From NCBI GenBank assembly GCA_002682825.1, contig NOKP01000018.1, forward strand, positions 404,827 to 468,826: 64,000 nucleotides of DNA, read 5' to 3'. This document shows positions 35,819 through 47,789 of the stretch, in pieces. The notes under the pieces were generated by a model. It ran no database searches. It worked only from the letters and a program-made list of their open reading frames with translations, and had not been told where the DNA came from. The stretch comes from Neonectria sp. B-13. Taxonomy: Eukaryota > Ascomycota > Sordariomycetes > Hypocreales > Nectriaceae. Numbering within the stretch: the first letter of the stretch is position 1; each line of letters starts with the position of its first letter. The position numbers were made by a program, and so were the translations under genes.

Positions 35819-36572
35819 TTAGAACAGCCAGACGTAGAGGAAGAGCATGATGACGGCGGCGAAGAAGCCAATCCAGACTTTCCAGCTCACGCCGGTGCGC
35901 TGAGCCATGAGAAGCATGCGGTTCATGGTGCCTCGGAGGCGCAGGCGGGTCGAGTCGAAGGAGTCGTTCATCTTCTCGGCGAGGGCGGAGGACTCGCGGA
36001 TCTCGTCGCCGATGGCAACTGTCATCTGTGAGGCGATACTGTTAGTCCCTGTTCTCTTCGCGCATGTCCAGCGGTACCAAAGTCCCAGACTATTGCGAGT
36101 GCCTCTTCTTCGTATGCTATCGCGTGGCGGGTCATGTGAGACAGCCAGGGGTCAAAACTCACACTCTTCAACACCTTGACCTTGCCGAGAATGCCCTCCA
36201 CGTGGGCATCGTTCTGGCTCTCCAGCTCGCTCAGCACGGCATCGCTATACTGGCCCCTGCGATTCGGCGTCGCCGGGCGAAACTTGTCCAGCCCTCCGCC
36301 GCTGCCGCCGCCGTTGGCGTTGGCTGGCGAGCTGTAGCCCCCGTATCCGTAGCCGCGACTCGGGCTCGCACTGACGGGCCGCCGGGCCCCGTCCCCCGTG
36401 TATCCGTCGAAGAGCGCGCTGCGCGAGTCGCGCTGGTGCAGAGACGACGCGCCGAACCTGGTGGAAATGGTCAGTTTTCGGTAGTCGGGGCGGTGACGTA
36501 CGGGGAAGATGGGGGAGGAGACGCTAGAACTGGGCGATGGGGATGGCCGAGAGAAACGAACCTTTGCGCCAT
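35819..36572 (-). CDS. BET1: Qc-SNARE Bet1, ER-Golgi vesicle fusion
   Basis: Exons are 36562-36572 (11 nt), 36163-36457 and 35819-36025, giving about 170 residues. Exon 1 supplies MAQ plus two bases of the next Arg codon, joined to FGASSLHQRDSRSALF. The first donor is GTTCGT, weaker than the others. The middle is Gly/Ser/Pro-rich. The SNARE helix runs from about YSDAVLSELESQND through KVKVLKSMTVAIGDEIRESS to MNRMLLMAQRTG. A single C-terminal tail anchor (VWIGFFAAVIMLFLYVWLF) ends the protein with essentially no lumenal tail. Bet1 pairs with Sed5, Bos1 and Sec22 or Ykt6 for fusion of COPII vesicles with the Golgi. The weak first donor and tiny first exon make the start the least certain part. 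Confidence 0.9.
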
Positions 36573-37592
36573 GGCCGGGCGGGAAGAATGTGTCGATTAG
36601 GTGGCAGGCGATGGGGAACAGGCCGGGAAAGAAGCAGAAGGAGCAGGAGAGAGAGAGAGGAGAAGGGGGAATAAAGATTTGTACGAGGCTCGCGAATCTG
36701 GTGTTTGGGTTGAGATAGGATGGATAGGATAGGATAGGCAGGTTAGAATAGAAAACGCAACCCTGTCGTTTTCCGATCAGGCTAGGTGTTCCCTCAGAGT
36801 TCTGATGGGCCGCCGTGATCCGTTTAGGGGGAACGGAGGGGCGCTCGGGGAGGGGTGAACCCTGGGGACAGTTCTGGCCAACGTCGCAAGTACCTTTCCT
36901 TACCGCCTTGCCCTGAAGGTACCTCGTTGCCTCATTGCCGACCACAGCGGTGGAGGTCCTGTCCAATGGCATCGAGGCGGACGCCACGCGACTTTGATGG
37001 ACACAATTAGAACGTCAACACTGGCCTTTGCATCACGGCACCCACGCTGGGCCTGGAGCTTTGCTGAATGTCGGGCCTGTAGTGTTGGGACAAGAAGCGT
37101 GCATTTGACCCTCACGCACGCAGTTGTGTGATGATCAGCTCTGACAAACGTGTGCTGCAGGGAGGGTCCTACTCGAAAGCGGTGCCAATTTATCGCGGGG
37201 TTGCATTCATCCACGGCGTGTGAGCGTGCAACCGCACCGCGCCACCCTGCACTGTGTCGCGACGTACTACTTCCCCCGAAATTTGCCAGTTTGTCCATGC
37301 CACCAGCACATGGGCTTCAATTTGCTGTGAATGCCTTATCAATTACTATCGTTGCGATGTAGATACCAAGCAAAAATATCTACGCAACGCAGATAGTGCT
37401 GGCGTGGTTGATGCTATCCACGTCCCTGAGGTATCCATCCGCCTAGATCCCAATCCCGGGTCCAAGCAAAGCGGCATATCCATCATCGCATTCCCGTTCC
37501 TTTTGTGTACCTATTCATAATGCCATGCTTTCATCTACCAAACCACGCACACATGGATGCATGCCGTTGTCAAATTGGCCCTCTGACCCCAT
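36573..37592. other. 1.0-kb intergenic region: BET1 promoter and CHZ1 3' flank
   Basis: Non-coding spacer between two minus-strand genes. Purine-rich sequence (GAGAGAGAG near 36648) lies just upstream of BET1. No coding exon is supported. Confidence 0.55.
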
Positions 37593-38058
37593 CTAGTCGG
37601 ACATCTTGGTGTCCTCGTCCTCAACGGGGGGCTGGAAGTCCTCGTCCTCATCCTCGTCGTAGTCATCGGCGGGGTGGTCCTCGGCAGCCTTGGCGAAGTC
37701 GATGACCTGGCCACGGGTGCGACGCCCGCCCTCGACAATGTTGTCTAGGTCGATCTCCTCCATGCCATCCTCCTCTGTACCTAGGTGGTTAGCTTAGCTT
37801 CACAACATGAGAGTGCCGAGGGTGCATACCGGCAACGACCTAGAGTTGTCATGTTAGTAACCGTTAAATGTCCATCACAACCAGAACTGTTCAACTTACT
37901 TCCTCATCTTCCTCATCGTCATCGTCATCATCCTCATCCTCATCCATGGTAGCATCCTGGGGGGCGTTCTCGGCAGCGGCCTTGCCCTTGCCCTTGCTCT
38001 CAGCGAAGGACTCCTCGGTGCTAGAGGTCTGGGGGATGGTGGAGCCGTTCTCAGCCAT
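37593..38058 (-). CDS. CHZ1: Histone H2A.Z-H2B chaperone Chz1
   Basis: Exons are 37900-38058, a 10-nt microexon 37830-37839, and 37593-37780, giving about 118 residues. The N-terminal half is disordered and ends in an acidic run (DEDEDDDDDDEEDEE). The microexon adds VVA plus the first base of Gly. Exon 3 gives EEDGMEEIDLDNIVEGGRRT and RGRVIDFAKAAE, the CHZ motif that wraps the H2A.Z-H2B dimer, followed by a second acidic tail ending KMSD. Chz1 delivers H2A.Z-H2B to the SWR1 remodeller in the nucleus. Skipping the microexon would join GAA directly to GTACAGAGG and shift the frame, so all three exons are required. A good branch site (TTACTAACA) precedes the microexon. Confidence 0.9.
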
Positions 38059-38816
38059 GTTAGCGGTGCGTGAGATGCTTTGCTGTTGTGAAGGAATTCG
38101 AGGGATGAAGTCGTGGGGTTTTGCGGAGACAAGAATTGTGGTGGTTATGCAAGAGTGAAAGTGACGATACAACTCGAAATGGGGGTGAGCTCTAGCTGGG
38201 TTTGGGGACCAGCGCCTGCGACCAGCTTTTAAAGAAGGCGCATGCGACGCCCAGCCAGATCTTCTCATAGCAACCACCCTAGTCCCAATTTGATCTAGCC
38301 CCATGTGAGCACTGTGCTTTTTCTAGCATCACATGTGCAGGCACGTGAGCGGGAATCGATCGTTAACAATGGGATACAGTACTAGGCAAGCAAAGCAAGG
38401 TACCAAGCAAACAATGAACTGGTGGCGTTGTTAAAAGGCAGTGATTTGTGTCTCGAGGTCTAGATCTCCAGTCAGACATTACTGTGGGCTGACGGGTTGT
38501 ATTGCCTAGTATAGGCTGGGATGGTCATTTGTCTATCTATGGTCTGCCCCTTTCCCAACTCTTCCATACCCCAAGCTGCACAATCAGGAACAGCAAATGG
38601 CAAGCCGAAAACTCGCAATGGCAGCTGCCGCGGGACTATGTTATCTATACCATTGGTGCCTCAAGTCTATAGGCCTGCCTATTGAGACACTCGCTCTCAG
38701 CAATGGAATCATGAATGGAAATGATAATTCATGAGTGAGAAGATTTCACATCCGAGTTTCCCAAATAAGAAGCCGTGTTCAACGAAATTCAATTAAGACT
38801 GTTTTGGAACGCATGT
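38059..38816. other. 760-bp intergenic region: CHZ1 promoter and EMC10 3' flank
   Basis: Non-coding spacer between two minus-strand genes. No repeats or coding exon of note. Confidence 0.55.
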
Positions 38817-39442
38817 TTATTTGTCGCCGCCTCCAACCATCGTCATGACCACCACAATACCAATAACCCACCAGTACCTATATCATCGTTAGTATCGCCT
38901 CTGTAGGACACATGCGGTTTCGCAACTTACTTCTGTAGGAGTGACTTCTCCGGCTCCTCTCCCACCTTCTTCCCTTCGGGCGACAGCACCACGGGCTTGT
39001 TCAGCTCCGGCTGTTTCCCCTTGCTGGCCGTCAACACCACCACCTTGGGGCCAAAGTCGCGCGTCTGTCCCGCGTCAATCTGCACGCCCTTGTACGCCGC
39101 GCTGCGCACCTCGCCTTGTTCGTCCACCGATAACAGGATGTTGGGCGCGTAGCCCTTGTCGAAGTTGGCCACGCTCGCGGCCGTGGTGCCGGAGACCCAC
39201 CGCCCCGACTTGGGGTCATACTGGCCGATGCGGACGAGCGTCGCGGCCTCGGGCAGCTCGGGGGCTTCGTAGGAGATGACCTGCGATGAGGAGCCGGCCG
39301 CTGGGTCGTAGACGACTTCGGCGAGTAGCTGGGGCTCCGGCGTTGAGGCGTGGATGGGTTGGATGAAGATTTGGGCGGTGCGCTGCTCGGCAGCGACAAG
39401 CGCCGCGGCGCAAAGCGTGGATATAAGAGTTGCGACTCTCAT
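38817..39442 (-). CDS. EMC10: ER membrane protein complex subunit 10 (Emc10-like)
   Basis: Exon 1 is 38931-39442 and exon 2 is 38817-38877, with an intron at 38878-38930 (GTAAGT donor, ATATAG acceptor), giving about 190 residues. A cleavable signal peptide (residues 1 to about 18) is followed by a lumenal beta-rich domain (ASVANFDKGYAPNILLSVDE, GVQIDAGQTRDFGPKVVVL). A short linker (EPEKSLLQK) precedes a single membrane span, YWWVIGIVVVMTMVGGGDK. Exon 2 encodes the whole span, so without splicing the protein would be a soluble lumenal form. The overall plan and the aromatic LLQKYWW...MM motif before a Gly-rich tail match Emc10. The EMC inserts tail-anchored and multipass proteins into the ER membrane. 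The assignment rests on architecture and remembered sequence similarity. Confidence 0.8.
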
Positions 39443-39973
39443 TTTGAAATGCTGCCGGGTTGACCTCCGTTGTTTCTGATCGTGAACTGGGTGAGGTTGG
39501 ACGACAGGCCAGGGTCGTCGATGATGGAAGACGACACCTGTATGGAGCTTCCAACGGCGGCAATACTTCGGCTAAATTAGAGGACCCTTGAGACATCGAC
39601 AAGACAACTTGAGAGAGGGTGCACCAACAATTCGACGTGCACTGTTGAGCGGACAAAGTACATAGATTTTAAAAATTCCGACGGCATATGTTCTGCATGT
39701 TGCTTAAGTCGAGGTGGTTCTGCCTCCCGTGTTTGTATGTACAGATGCTTCCTCGCGTCTACCCTTTGATGCTATCCAAATCAAATCAAATATCGCCCCA
39801 GATCCATGCGCCGGTTATGTGCTGTCATGTAAGGTCCACCGCAGTCCCTCAATGCTAGTATCCGCTCTCATTGCGTCTCACTTGAAGAGCCGGTAGTGGT
39901 CTACCCAGTAGACCGTTCCTTGAGCCGATCAGGCCACGTCTAGTGTTGCCGTTCTCATCAGATCCAAAGGGTA
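39443..39973. other. 530-bp intergenic region: EMC10 promoter and cyclin 3' flank
   Basis: Spacer between two minus-strand genes, with no coding exon or repeat that I can support. Confidence 0.55.
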
Positions 39974-41127
39974 TCATTGTGTTCCCTGGTGTTCTTCGTC
40001 ACCATTGCGTGCCTCTCGATCCTCGTCTATATCCTCGCCACTTTCGGATTCATCAGGCTCCAATGTATATCCTGGACAACGTTCGACTAGGCCTTTGTAA
40101 TAAGCCACCAAGACCTCTGGATTCGGGACAATCTTCCAATCTACTCGGTAAAGGAATTCGAGTTCTAATAGTTTCAGCTCGGCCACCCGAACTCCGCCTA
40201 CTCGCGCATATGTAGTGTTATTCCAGAACGAGTCGGACAATCCTTTGGCAGCGACAGTGGCAGCGGTAATGAGGAATCGATGGACTGTCAAAGTGTTGAT
40301 GGTGAATTCTTGGTACATCGCGCACAGTCGATCAATGTAGTAAACCATTGCGAGCAGGAGCGGTGGGATCAGGGTAGCATGTTTCGCCAGGCGGTGTAAA
40401 TAATCTCGTACGGATATTCCAGGGGCAGTCCTATAATCGACAACGTTAGTTAAGTCCATAGCCAAGAGCATTCGTCGGCTGAGTCGAAGTCGTACCTTGA
40501 GTGAAAGCGTGTCAAGCCTCCATTCGATATCCGAATAGCATCATTGGTGGCTATCAATTCCCCCAACATGTGCGCAATCAATTCAACCATGTCCTCGACG
40601 GGACAAAACTCATATTGTTGTGGCAGGATTTTGGGCGGTGGATCATCGGGTTTTGCTCGCTTGGACGTCTGCAATGGCGATCCTGGGGTGCTCGTGATTT
40701 GGGCGGAAGGATGGGGCGGCGAGCTTCGTCGCTTGACGGGCGACACCCCGCTTTGTGGCACCTGACTATCGCTCACAGCGTGGTCTTGGGGTGGTTGAGG
40801 GGCGGCGGTAGGGGTGTTTGCCACAGGTGGTGGGTGAGGAGAATTTGAAGGTTGCGCGAGAGGTTTTTGCGAGAGAGACGACGAGGAGCGTCTTGGTGTT
40901 TCCATCGCCGGCCCTTGGACGCCCAAGTCATTGGCGACGAACTGTTTCGGGCGCTGGTGAGGGGACGAGTTCATTGGGTCGACGGAACACGAATCTGACC
41001 GTGAGGAGTGCCGTCGCCCTATCGCAGGCGAAGGTTTGAGGGGGTTCTGAGGAGAGTGGTGCGCATAGCGGAAGGGGGTCGGCGAGGCATTGGCGGAGGT
41101 GGACAGGATTGGTGACGTCTTCAGCAT
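39974..41127 (-). CDS. Pho80-type cyclin (partner of a Pho85-like CDK)
   Basis: Exon 1 is 40496-41127 and exon 2 is 39974-40430, with an intron at 40431-40495. The product is about 362 residues from MLKTSPILSTS. The frame is open further upstream, but only from a TTG codon. The N-terminal half is Ser/Pro-rich and probably phosphorylated (many SP/TP sites, SPVKRRSSPP). From about residue 170 (EFCPVEDMVELIAHMLGELI) the PHO80 cyclin fold begins and runs through ISVRDYLHRLAKHATLIPP, YYIDRLCAMYQEFTINTLTV and FLITAATVAAKGLSDSFWNN to ELEFLYRVDWKIVPNPE. An acidic tail ends the protein. Members bind a Pho85-class kinase. The true Pho80 branch controls phosphate response, while other branches (Pcl6/7) control glycogen and cell cycle. 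I cannot decide the branch here. Confidence 0.87.
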
Positions 41128-43115
41128 GCTCGGCGGCGCATGGTCTGGTCGTCGAGCAGTCGGAGGCGAAGGCTGTGGAAGACGGGATGGAAGTGGGAGT
41201 TGGAGTTGAGTCAAAGTTTTGCAGTTGAGAGTTGGAAGTTGGGATTTTGCGAGTTGTTGTGGGCGGCGGTGGTAATGATTGCGACGGGAGCGAGGACTTG
41301 ACTGACTGAGTGATCGGTGGACAGGTCGGATTGAAGTCGCTAGATCATGGCTTGGTCGGATTCATGCGGGCGCGAGACTGGGCACGACATAGAGAGGAGT
41401 AGCGCTATGGACGAGAACGTTCACCGAGCAATGTCAGGCTAACGGTCGAAGCGCGGTGCGGTGCGGCCGTGCCTTGTGGTGGTGTGGTGGACTGGCGGGC
41501 TGGTGGACTTGGTGCGTGTGTGGCTGTTGTCAGACGCGCGCAAAAGACTCGTGGGCGACTTGGAGTTTGGAATGCCGGACCACCCTTTTCCGGCAACGGC
41601 GGCGCGATGGCCAAAGAGCGTTCAGGCGTTAGTTGGCTAACACGTCCTTGGCAGCCGCGGTAACTCTCTAGCCCTTCAGTCCCGTGGTCACACACTCGCG
41701 CTGGAAGAGCCCAGAGCTAGGCGTTCAGGGGTTTCTGGGGCTGTTACTTGCAATCCAAGAGCGAGAAAGCGGGTTCTGTACTAAATGTAAGAGTTGCGTC
41801 AGAGTACAACCCGAGATGTCTAGTTTTTTTCCCCTCCCTGCTGGCGGACCGAGAGAGACCGGGAGGGAGAATAGGGAGAATAAAGCATAAAACGGCAAGG
41901 TGGGAACGGTTGATCCTCCAATCCTCCGTATGTCTTACCCCAGACAATCAATGCCGGATGTCCCTTCAGCTTCAAGTTGGCTTTGCTGGACTGTTGAGGG
42001 CCAGTCGATGCGCAACGTGGACGGGCTCCAGGCTGTCAGAGGCGGCAACTCCGGGCACAGGAGGGGCCAACTAGCAGGGCCAGGCAACTGGGGTCACGGG
42101 ACCCTTACTGTTTACAACGGGGGGGCCTCGGTCAATGGAGTTTCCCAGGATGAAGCTTGCTAGCGATAAAGTATGCTTCTAACAAGCCTACAACTACGTA
42201 GTATTTGGATCTTGCCCAGATAATATCCCCGTCTCAGAAAGACCGGGCCGAGGAAGCTCTGCAAGGCTTCCGGAAGTTCATCAATTCCCTGCTAGCTGCT
42301 GGGTTCTAGACGCATGGACAGAAAACCACATCTAAACAGCTTCCCCTTCCACTTTTCATCTGCCCTAGAAGCCGATGCGTGCCCATGGATGCCACAAAAG
42401 TGGAACATCTTCTCCAGTGACCAGACTATCTTCAACTAAGAGTACATCTCATCGATAGTCCCCGGTAGCGGGTAATCAATTACACATTGGTCGGCGCCGT
42501 GAAACCGCTGTAAGCCGGGTCAATAGAACCCGGGCCACCATAGAATGTCATCGGGCTGCCCACGATACAAAGCACAGAATTGATCATGACAGCCCTCAAG
42601 GTCGCGTCAGAGAAAGTGAGCCTCTCATGATGCCTCATGATAGCCCTACAAGTACTCACTGAAGCCTGCTTAACTGCAAATCAATCTTGGTCATTCCTTC
42701 ATACATCTCCCCATCATCCCATTTCCTTAACCGGCTTATCGGAGATGGTGGTGCCAGCCCGATAAGCCAGACACGTGCCATCCGCTTCTCGGAGCCGCCA
42801 AATCTTGACGTGATCGACCTGCAACGCCGCGTCTCCAGATGACCCCATATCCACTGCATCGTTAATTGTTTGCTTCTCCATCACAGCTCACATCCATCGC
42901 TTTTCTCGCTCACCCTATTGTCTTTTTGATCAGTTACGCTTCCTCCGCTATCACGACTTCGCTCTATTCTCTAGCGCATGGGACTTGGTGCAGCCACGGC
43001 CATCAGGCGTCCATTCGTCTTCGATTAACCTCGTACCACCGTCGCAGCAACCCTCACCCCATCCACGACCCTCCACGACCGGCTCCTCATCGACGTCTCC
43101 ACTGCGCCCATCCTC
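41128..43115. other. 2.0-kb divergent intergenic region, cyclin and VID28 promoters
   Basis: The cyclin gene reads leftward and the armadillo gene rightward from this region, so both promoters should lie here. The open frames are short and without family features. Confidence 0.55.
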
Positions 43116-46100
43116 ATGGCTCGCCCTCAGAGCCCTCCGATATTATCCCAGCTCCGAAGCGCTCGAACCTTGCCCGAGCAAGCTACCGCCCTGCGAGCCC
43201 TCAAGAATGAAATAGTAGGCCACATTCAAAAGAAAGAGCTATGGATCAGCCTCGGCGTTCTCGACCCCATCGTCAGGACTCTCGCCACGGCTAGGTCACC
43301 GGCGAAGCCGAATGGGAAAGATGCACGTTTCCCTTTGGCGCAGCGACCGTTGTCAGAGGACGAGAGTGTAAGGCTACAGGCCCTACAACTAATCGCCAGT
43401 TTCGCAAATGGTACAGCTCCATCCTAGCTCTAGTGCATTTCCAATGCCCTCGTTATTAGGTCTTGGACTAACACGTTGAAACAGGAGGTCCTGCTTTCCT
43501 CGCTCCTCTCGACGCAGCGAGGGCGCTTCCCGCGCTCCTTGCCAACATCTCTCCCTTCGCAAATGCTCCCCAACTCGTTGTTGCATCACTCAGAGCATTG
43601 ACCGATATTGCGGACGCCTCTGCCTTGGCTCTCGCATCATCACCTCTTGATCTCAACTCGCTGGCAAATGCCGTGTTTTCGGCGCAATATCTTGAATCGT
43701 TTGGTGCCATGCTCTCGATTTCTTCCACAAACCACCTTCTTCAGTCTCAGGTAACTCTCGCGGCCGGCCTCATATCTCGTCTTTGCCGAGATGATCGACA
43801 CCAGCATGCTTTAGCAACAGCCGGGATTCTAGATGCGCTATCAACACAGTTAGCCGGCGTTGCCGTTGCCCGCGGTCATGTAGTCCCGGGTGCCGATACT
43901 GCAGCACACGCCGACGGGCTATTCGAGGCCTTCCCCGAACCCTCCCCCAATACTTCAACCCTCAGGCCAATTCTGGAAGCCATCACGGCCGTTCTTGGCG
44001 ATTCCAAATACCGCGCTCATAGGCTCATCAACTCTCCTTCTATCCTTGCTGTTTTCCCCTCCATCAAATTTGAGCCAGCCGGAGAAAGTCCAGATTCCAA
44101 GCCAGACCTGGAATATCCTGGTTCGGGGAACCCGCGACAACCACAATTAACTGCGATGGAATACATCCTACCCATCAATATGTCGAGAGCTTTGTCCACG
44201 TCTCCCTACGGTTCTGGGGCGGTTTCAGATTCCCAGTCTTCAAGCCGGTCATCACTTAGCAAGTTCAGCTCGTCAGCAATATGGGACTCGCCACGTCGCC
44301 AGCCAGCTGCTGAGAACCTTGACGGAGAAGCAGAAGATATCGAAATTCCCTTCGTCCCCTGGCTTGTGCACCTGGCGAGGTGCTCGGATGAGTATGAGCG
44401 GCTGCTCGCTTCTTCCATCCTTGCTGCGTTGATCAAAGGAGGTGTGGGAAGTAAAGCTTTTAGAGAAACAACCCTTGGACTTCTTGTTGTGCCATTGCTT
44501 GTTGACATGATAGCCAAAAACGACAAGGACGCCTCCGACGTGGACGAACTCGACAACACTACCAAGCGCACGATTCTCGAGCAAGCGCCTGTAGTCTTGG
44601 CCCGAATGATCGGGGACAGCGAGTATCTCCAAAAGGCAGCGTACGACTGCGACGCCGTCAAGGTCCTAAGCAAGCTCTTGAAACATGCATACACCCCCGT
44701 TAAGGATATAGCTCAACCCCGATACTGGTCCCCACTCCCCGACACCGAGATGGATGTTGAGGACAGCACCCCTCTTACGCAGTTAGGCGAGGACGGTCAA
44801 AACAGCCTTCTCGTTCATCGACTCAAGGTGCGTGAGGGTACGCTCAAGGCAATTGCGGCTCTTGCAGGGGGAAAAGAGGATTACAGGAAGGCATTCCTAA
44901 GCGAAGAAATCGTCTCATATGTTGTGGAATCTCTATCCGAATTCCCGAGAAAACCGAAAACAATCAAAGAGCGGTCCGACAAGCCCAGCGATGATACCAC
45001 CAGACAGGGTGCCACAGCTGGGTATGGTGCCAACCCTGCGGCTGTGATAATTGCTGGGTGTCACGTCGTCAGGATGCTGTCGCGTTCCGTCAGCACTCTG
45101 CGGACAGCCCTGGTCGACCATGGTGTTGCGCTGCCTATTTTCCGGTTCATGAAGCATCCGGACATCAATGTTCAAATTGCTGCTACGGCGACCATCATCA
45201 ACTTGGTGGTCGAGGTCAGCCCAGTCCGGGAGGTAAGTTTAAGACATTCTTCTGTGTAAGCTGCGATACTTACTAACTACCTTAGCTTCTAACTGAAAAT
45301 GGCGTGATGAAAGTGCTGTGCGAGCATGCTCATTCCGATAACCCGGCGCTCCGTCTCAATGCACTGTGGGCCCTGAAGCATTTTGTTGACGCAGTAGGCC
45401 CGGAGCTAAAGAGGGCTTGCCTGGAAGAGCTTGAAACCGAATACTTGGTTCAGCTCATCTGCGATGACACGGAGGACTCGGCATTGCACATAGCCCAAGA
45501 AAGGGAAGCTTCTGGAATAGATATGGATGAAGATGTCGAGATGGAGCAGTCTGATGTACCACATCGATGGCTCTACGGATCCAAGGGTCTTGTGCGGGAA
45601 CTAGACTCTTCACAGTCGACCAAATTGCGCCAGGCGGAGGACAGACTTGCTGCAGTTCGGGAATCGGAGCTGAATCCCGTGCGGAGAGCACGGAACGATG
45701 ATGTGGCGATCCAGGAGCAGGGTCTCGACTTTATTCGGAACTTGATCGGAAGGCCAGGTGCCGGTTTGGCATCGGAGACGACAAGCGAGACGACGGAGAT
45801 GATTGACTACTTGTTCAACGAGCTCGGACAGGATCGCCTGTTCGAAATTTTGTCGTCGAAGCTCCGGGCCAAGGTGCTCCACCCATTCTCCCGCCGAGCT
45901 CCGGTGGCCGGGCGGGAAACGCGGGTGCTCCACCCGCAGGCCAAGATCATCATGGCAGTCATTTACATCCTAGTGCACCTAGCGGCTAGTATCCCACGAC
46001 ACCGGCAGTTGGTGATTGCGCAGACGGACTTGCTGAAGCTCCTGGCGCAGCAGGCTAGCAGCAAGGACCGGGAGGTGCGGGTGGCCCTCTGCCACCTGAT

Positions 46101-46281
46101 CATCAACCTGACCTGGCAGGAGGACGATGGCGAGGCCCAGTCTTGCGCTCAAAGGGCGAATGAGCTGAGAAAACTGGGGTTCCATACCAAGATGGAGACA
46201 CTGAAGCACCAGGATGGAGACCTGGATGTGCGGGAACGGGCGAAAACGGCTGCATGGCAGATACAGCAGGCCACTTACTAG
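43116..46281 (+). CDS. VID28: Armadillo-repeat subunit of the GID/CTLH ubiquitin ligase (Vid28/Gid5, ARMC8)
   Basis: Exons are 43116-43410, 43485-45232 and 45286-46281, giving about 1012 residues. Start ATG lies in MARPQSPPILSQLRSARTLP. The whole protein is a helical solenoid of armadillo-like units, such as LRALKNEIVGHIQKKELWIS, SVRLQALQLIASFANGG, NVQIAATATIINLVVEVSPV and NPALRLNALWALKHFVDAVG. The last of these, followed by a late helical block ending VRVALCHLIINLTWQEDDGE, matches the fungal Vid28/ARMC8 family. A Ser-rich, acidic insertion sits near the middle. In yeast, Gid5 is the adaptor that holds substrate receptors (Gid4, Gid10) on the GID ligase for degradation of gluconeogenic enzymes after glucose return. 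Both introns have textbook donors and acceptors and keep phase. Confidence 0.88.
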
Positions 46282-47789
46282 GGAGCCAAGGGGGCGCGGC
46301 TGTGGGTTGTGTAATTGATACAAGGAAATAGGGCTACGAAAGGGATGCCGTCTAAGTCTAAACAGTAGACAGAACGGCATGCATGCGTGTACTTTTACGT
46401 ATGAAGTATCTCATAACATGGAGACCATCTGGTATACTATACAGTCCGGGCGTCATTCTCTCGTGACGTTTTCGCGGGATGTGGAATCTCTGCTTCTGCC
46501 GGACAAGGGCCCATCTCCCGATTTCGGAAGATGGGTGGTGCCAAGATTATTACTGCACAGCTCGTGACATGTTTTGGCTCGGACTAATGCGATTTGTTGA
46601 TGGTCAATGCCACAGTTCTCTACCAACAGGTCCGTTGGTTCCAGTGAAAGACGTTGTTGTGTCAACACTATGAGTGTATGACGGTCTATACGGTACTTTC
46701 TGAATGCATTATGGACGGAGGAGGACGACTGCGAGTCATCACAAAGGGGTTGAGAGACTGATGGGCAGCTAGAAAGCCACAGGAGCTCCTCATGCAGTGC
46801 ATGATAATTGCTAGGTTGTTGCCGCCGAGGTTACCCTACACCAGGTTCCAGTTACGATGCATTCCACCCCCCATGGTCACATATCATGCCTGGGTGAAAT
46901 CACACCTACGTCAACGACTCCTTTGCCTCCCAGCGGCCCCCCAATTGCATCCCCAACGCCCGCCCAACCGCATCGCAAACCACCCACACCGTTCACGCGA
47001 AAGTGCGTGGGCTCGGATCTTGCGGAGGCCCAGGTGGCATGATGCTCTGGCCAGTTCAGTGCCGAGGCCTGAGGTTGCTATTGGGCGGAAGAGGAGGATG
47101 CTGCATCTACCGGCAGGGCTGATGGAGGGCTGATGGAGGGCTGTCAAGTCCCGCGCGTGCCGGGTGTCGCGGGAATCGCGATGTTCCCCCCCCGGTTGGT
47201 GGTAGTGGTTGTGGTTGAAAGCGGCCATGTCACGGTACTTCCTTCGTACTCGCTCTGGGAAAGGCTGAATAGCATGCTTACCCCGGGGGATTAAGCTTCA
47301 TCCTCACCGACATCGTCCAAGATGTCATGATGCCGACCTGTAGCAGCGACAGGCCGCCTCGTCGCGGGTTGGTAGACGTCATCGACGCAGAGCTCCGTCC
47401 AACCACCACGCCGCGCATCGACGGGTTCCCGCACAACTGTCACGAGATGTTGCCCATCGCGGGCTGCTCGTCCAGGGTGGATCGCCCAATCGGCATCGAC
47501 GGAGGACCGCGGCTCATGCAGTTTGCTTGCAGAAGGGCGTGGAATGGTAGCCTCGATGGTCGATGATGTTCGGTGACGGTGACGAGAGGATGCGCAGAGA
47601 GGGCTTCTCTATAAGAGACGGCAGAGGCTGCGCTCTTCGGCTTTTCTCGCACCCATCAACCTTCTCCGTGGCTTGATATCTGCGACACAGCCTCCGTACA
47701 GCTCTCAGCGACTGATCGTCTCTCGGGATCGATCTTAACCGCCCATCACACGACAAGAAGAAGAAGACATTCCCATCACCACCACCACC
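46282..47789. other. 1.5-kb intergenic region: VID28 3' flank and opsin-related gene promoter
   Basis: Both genes are on the plus strand. No coding exon is supported. The right end contains a TATA-like element and a pyrimidine/A-rich leader just before the ORP-type gene. Confidence 0.55.
47608..47615 (+). promoter_or_regulatory. Candidate TATA box of the opsin-related gene
   Basis: TCTATAAG lies about 180 bases before the start codon at 47790, followed by a pyrimidine-rich leader. Position and sequence fit a TATA-type promoter, which in fungi is commonest in stress-induced genes. Not tested. Confidence 0.4.

Noticed and set aside
40496..41214. Longer cyclin start at 41214
   Set aside because: That codon is TTG; the first ATG in frame is at 41127.
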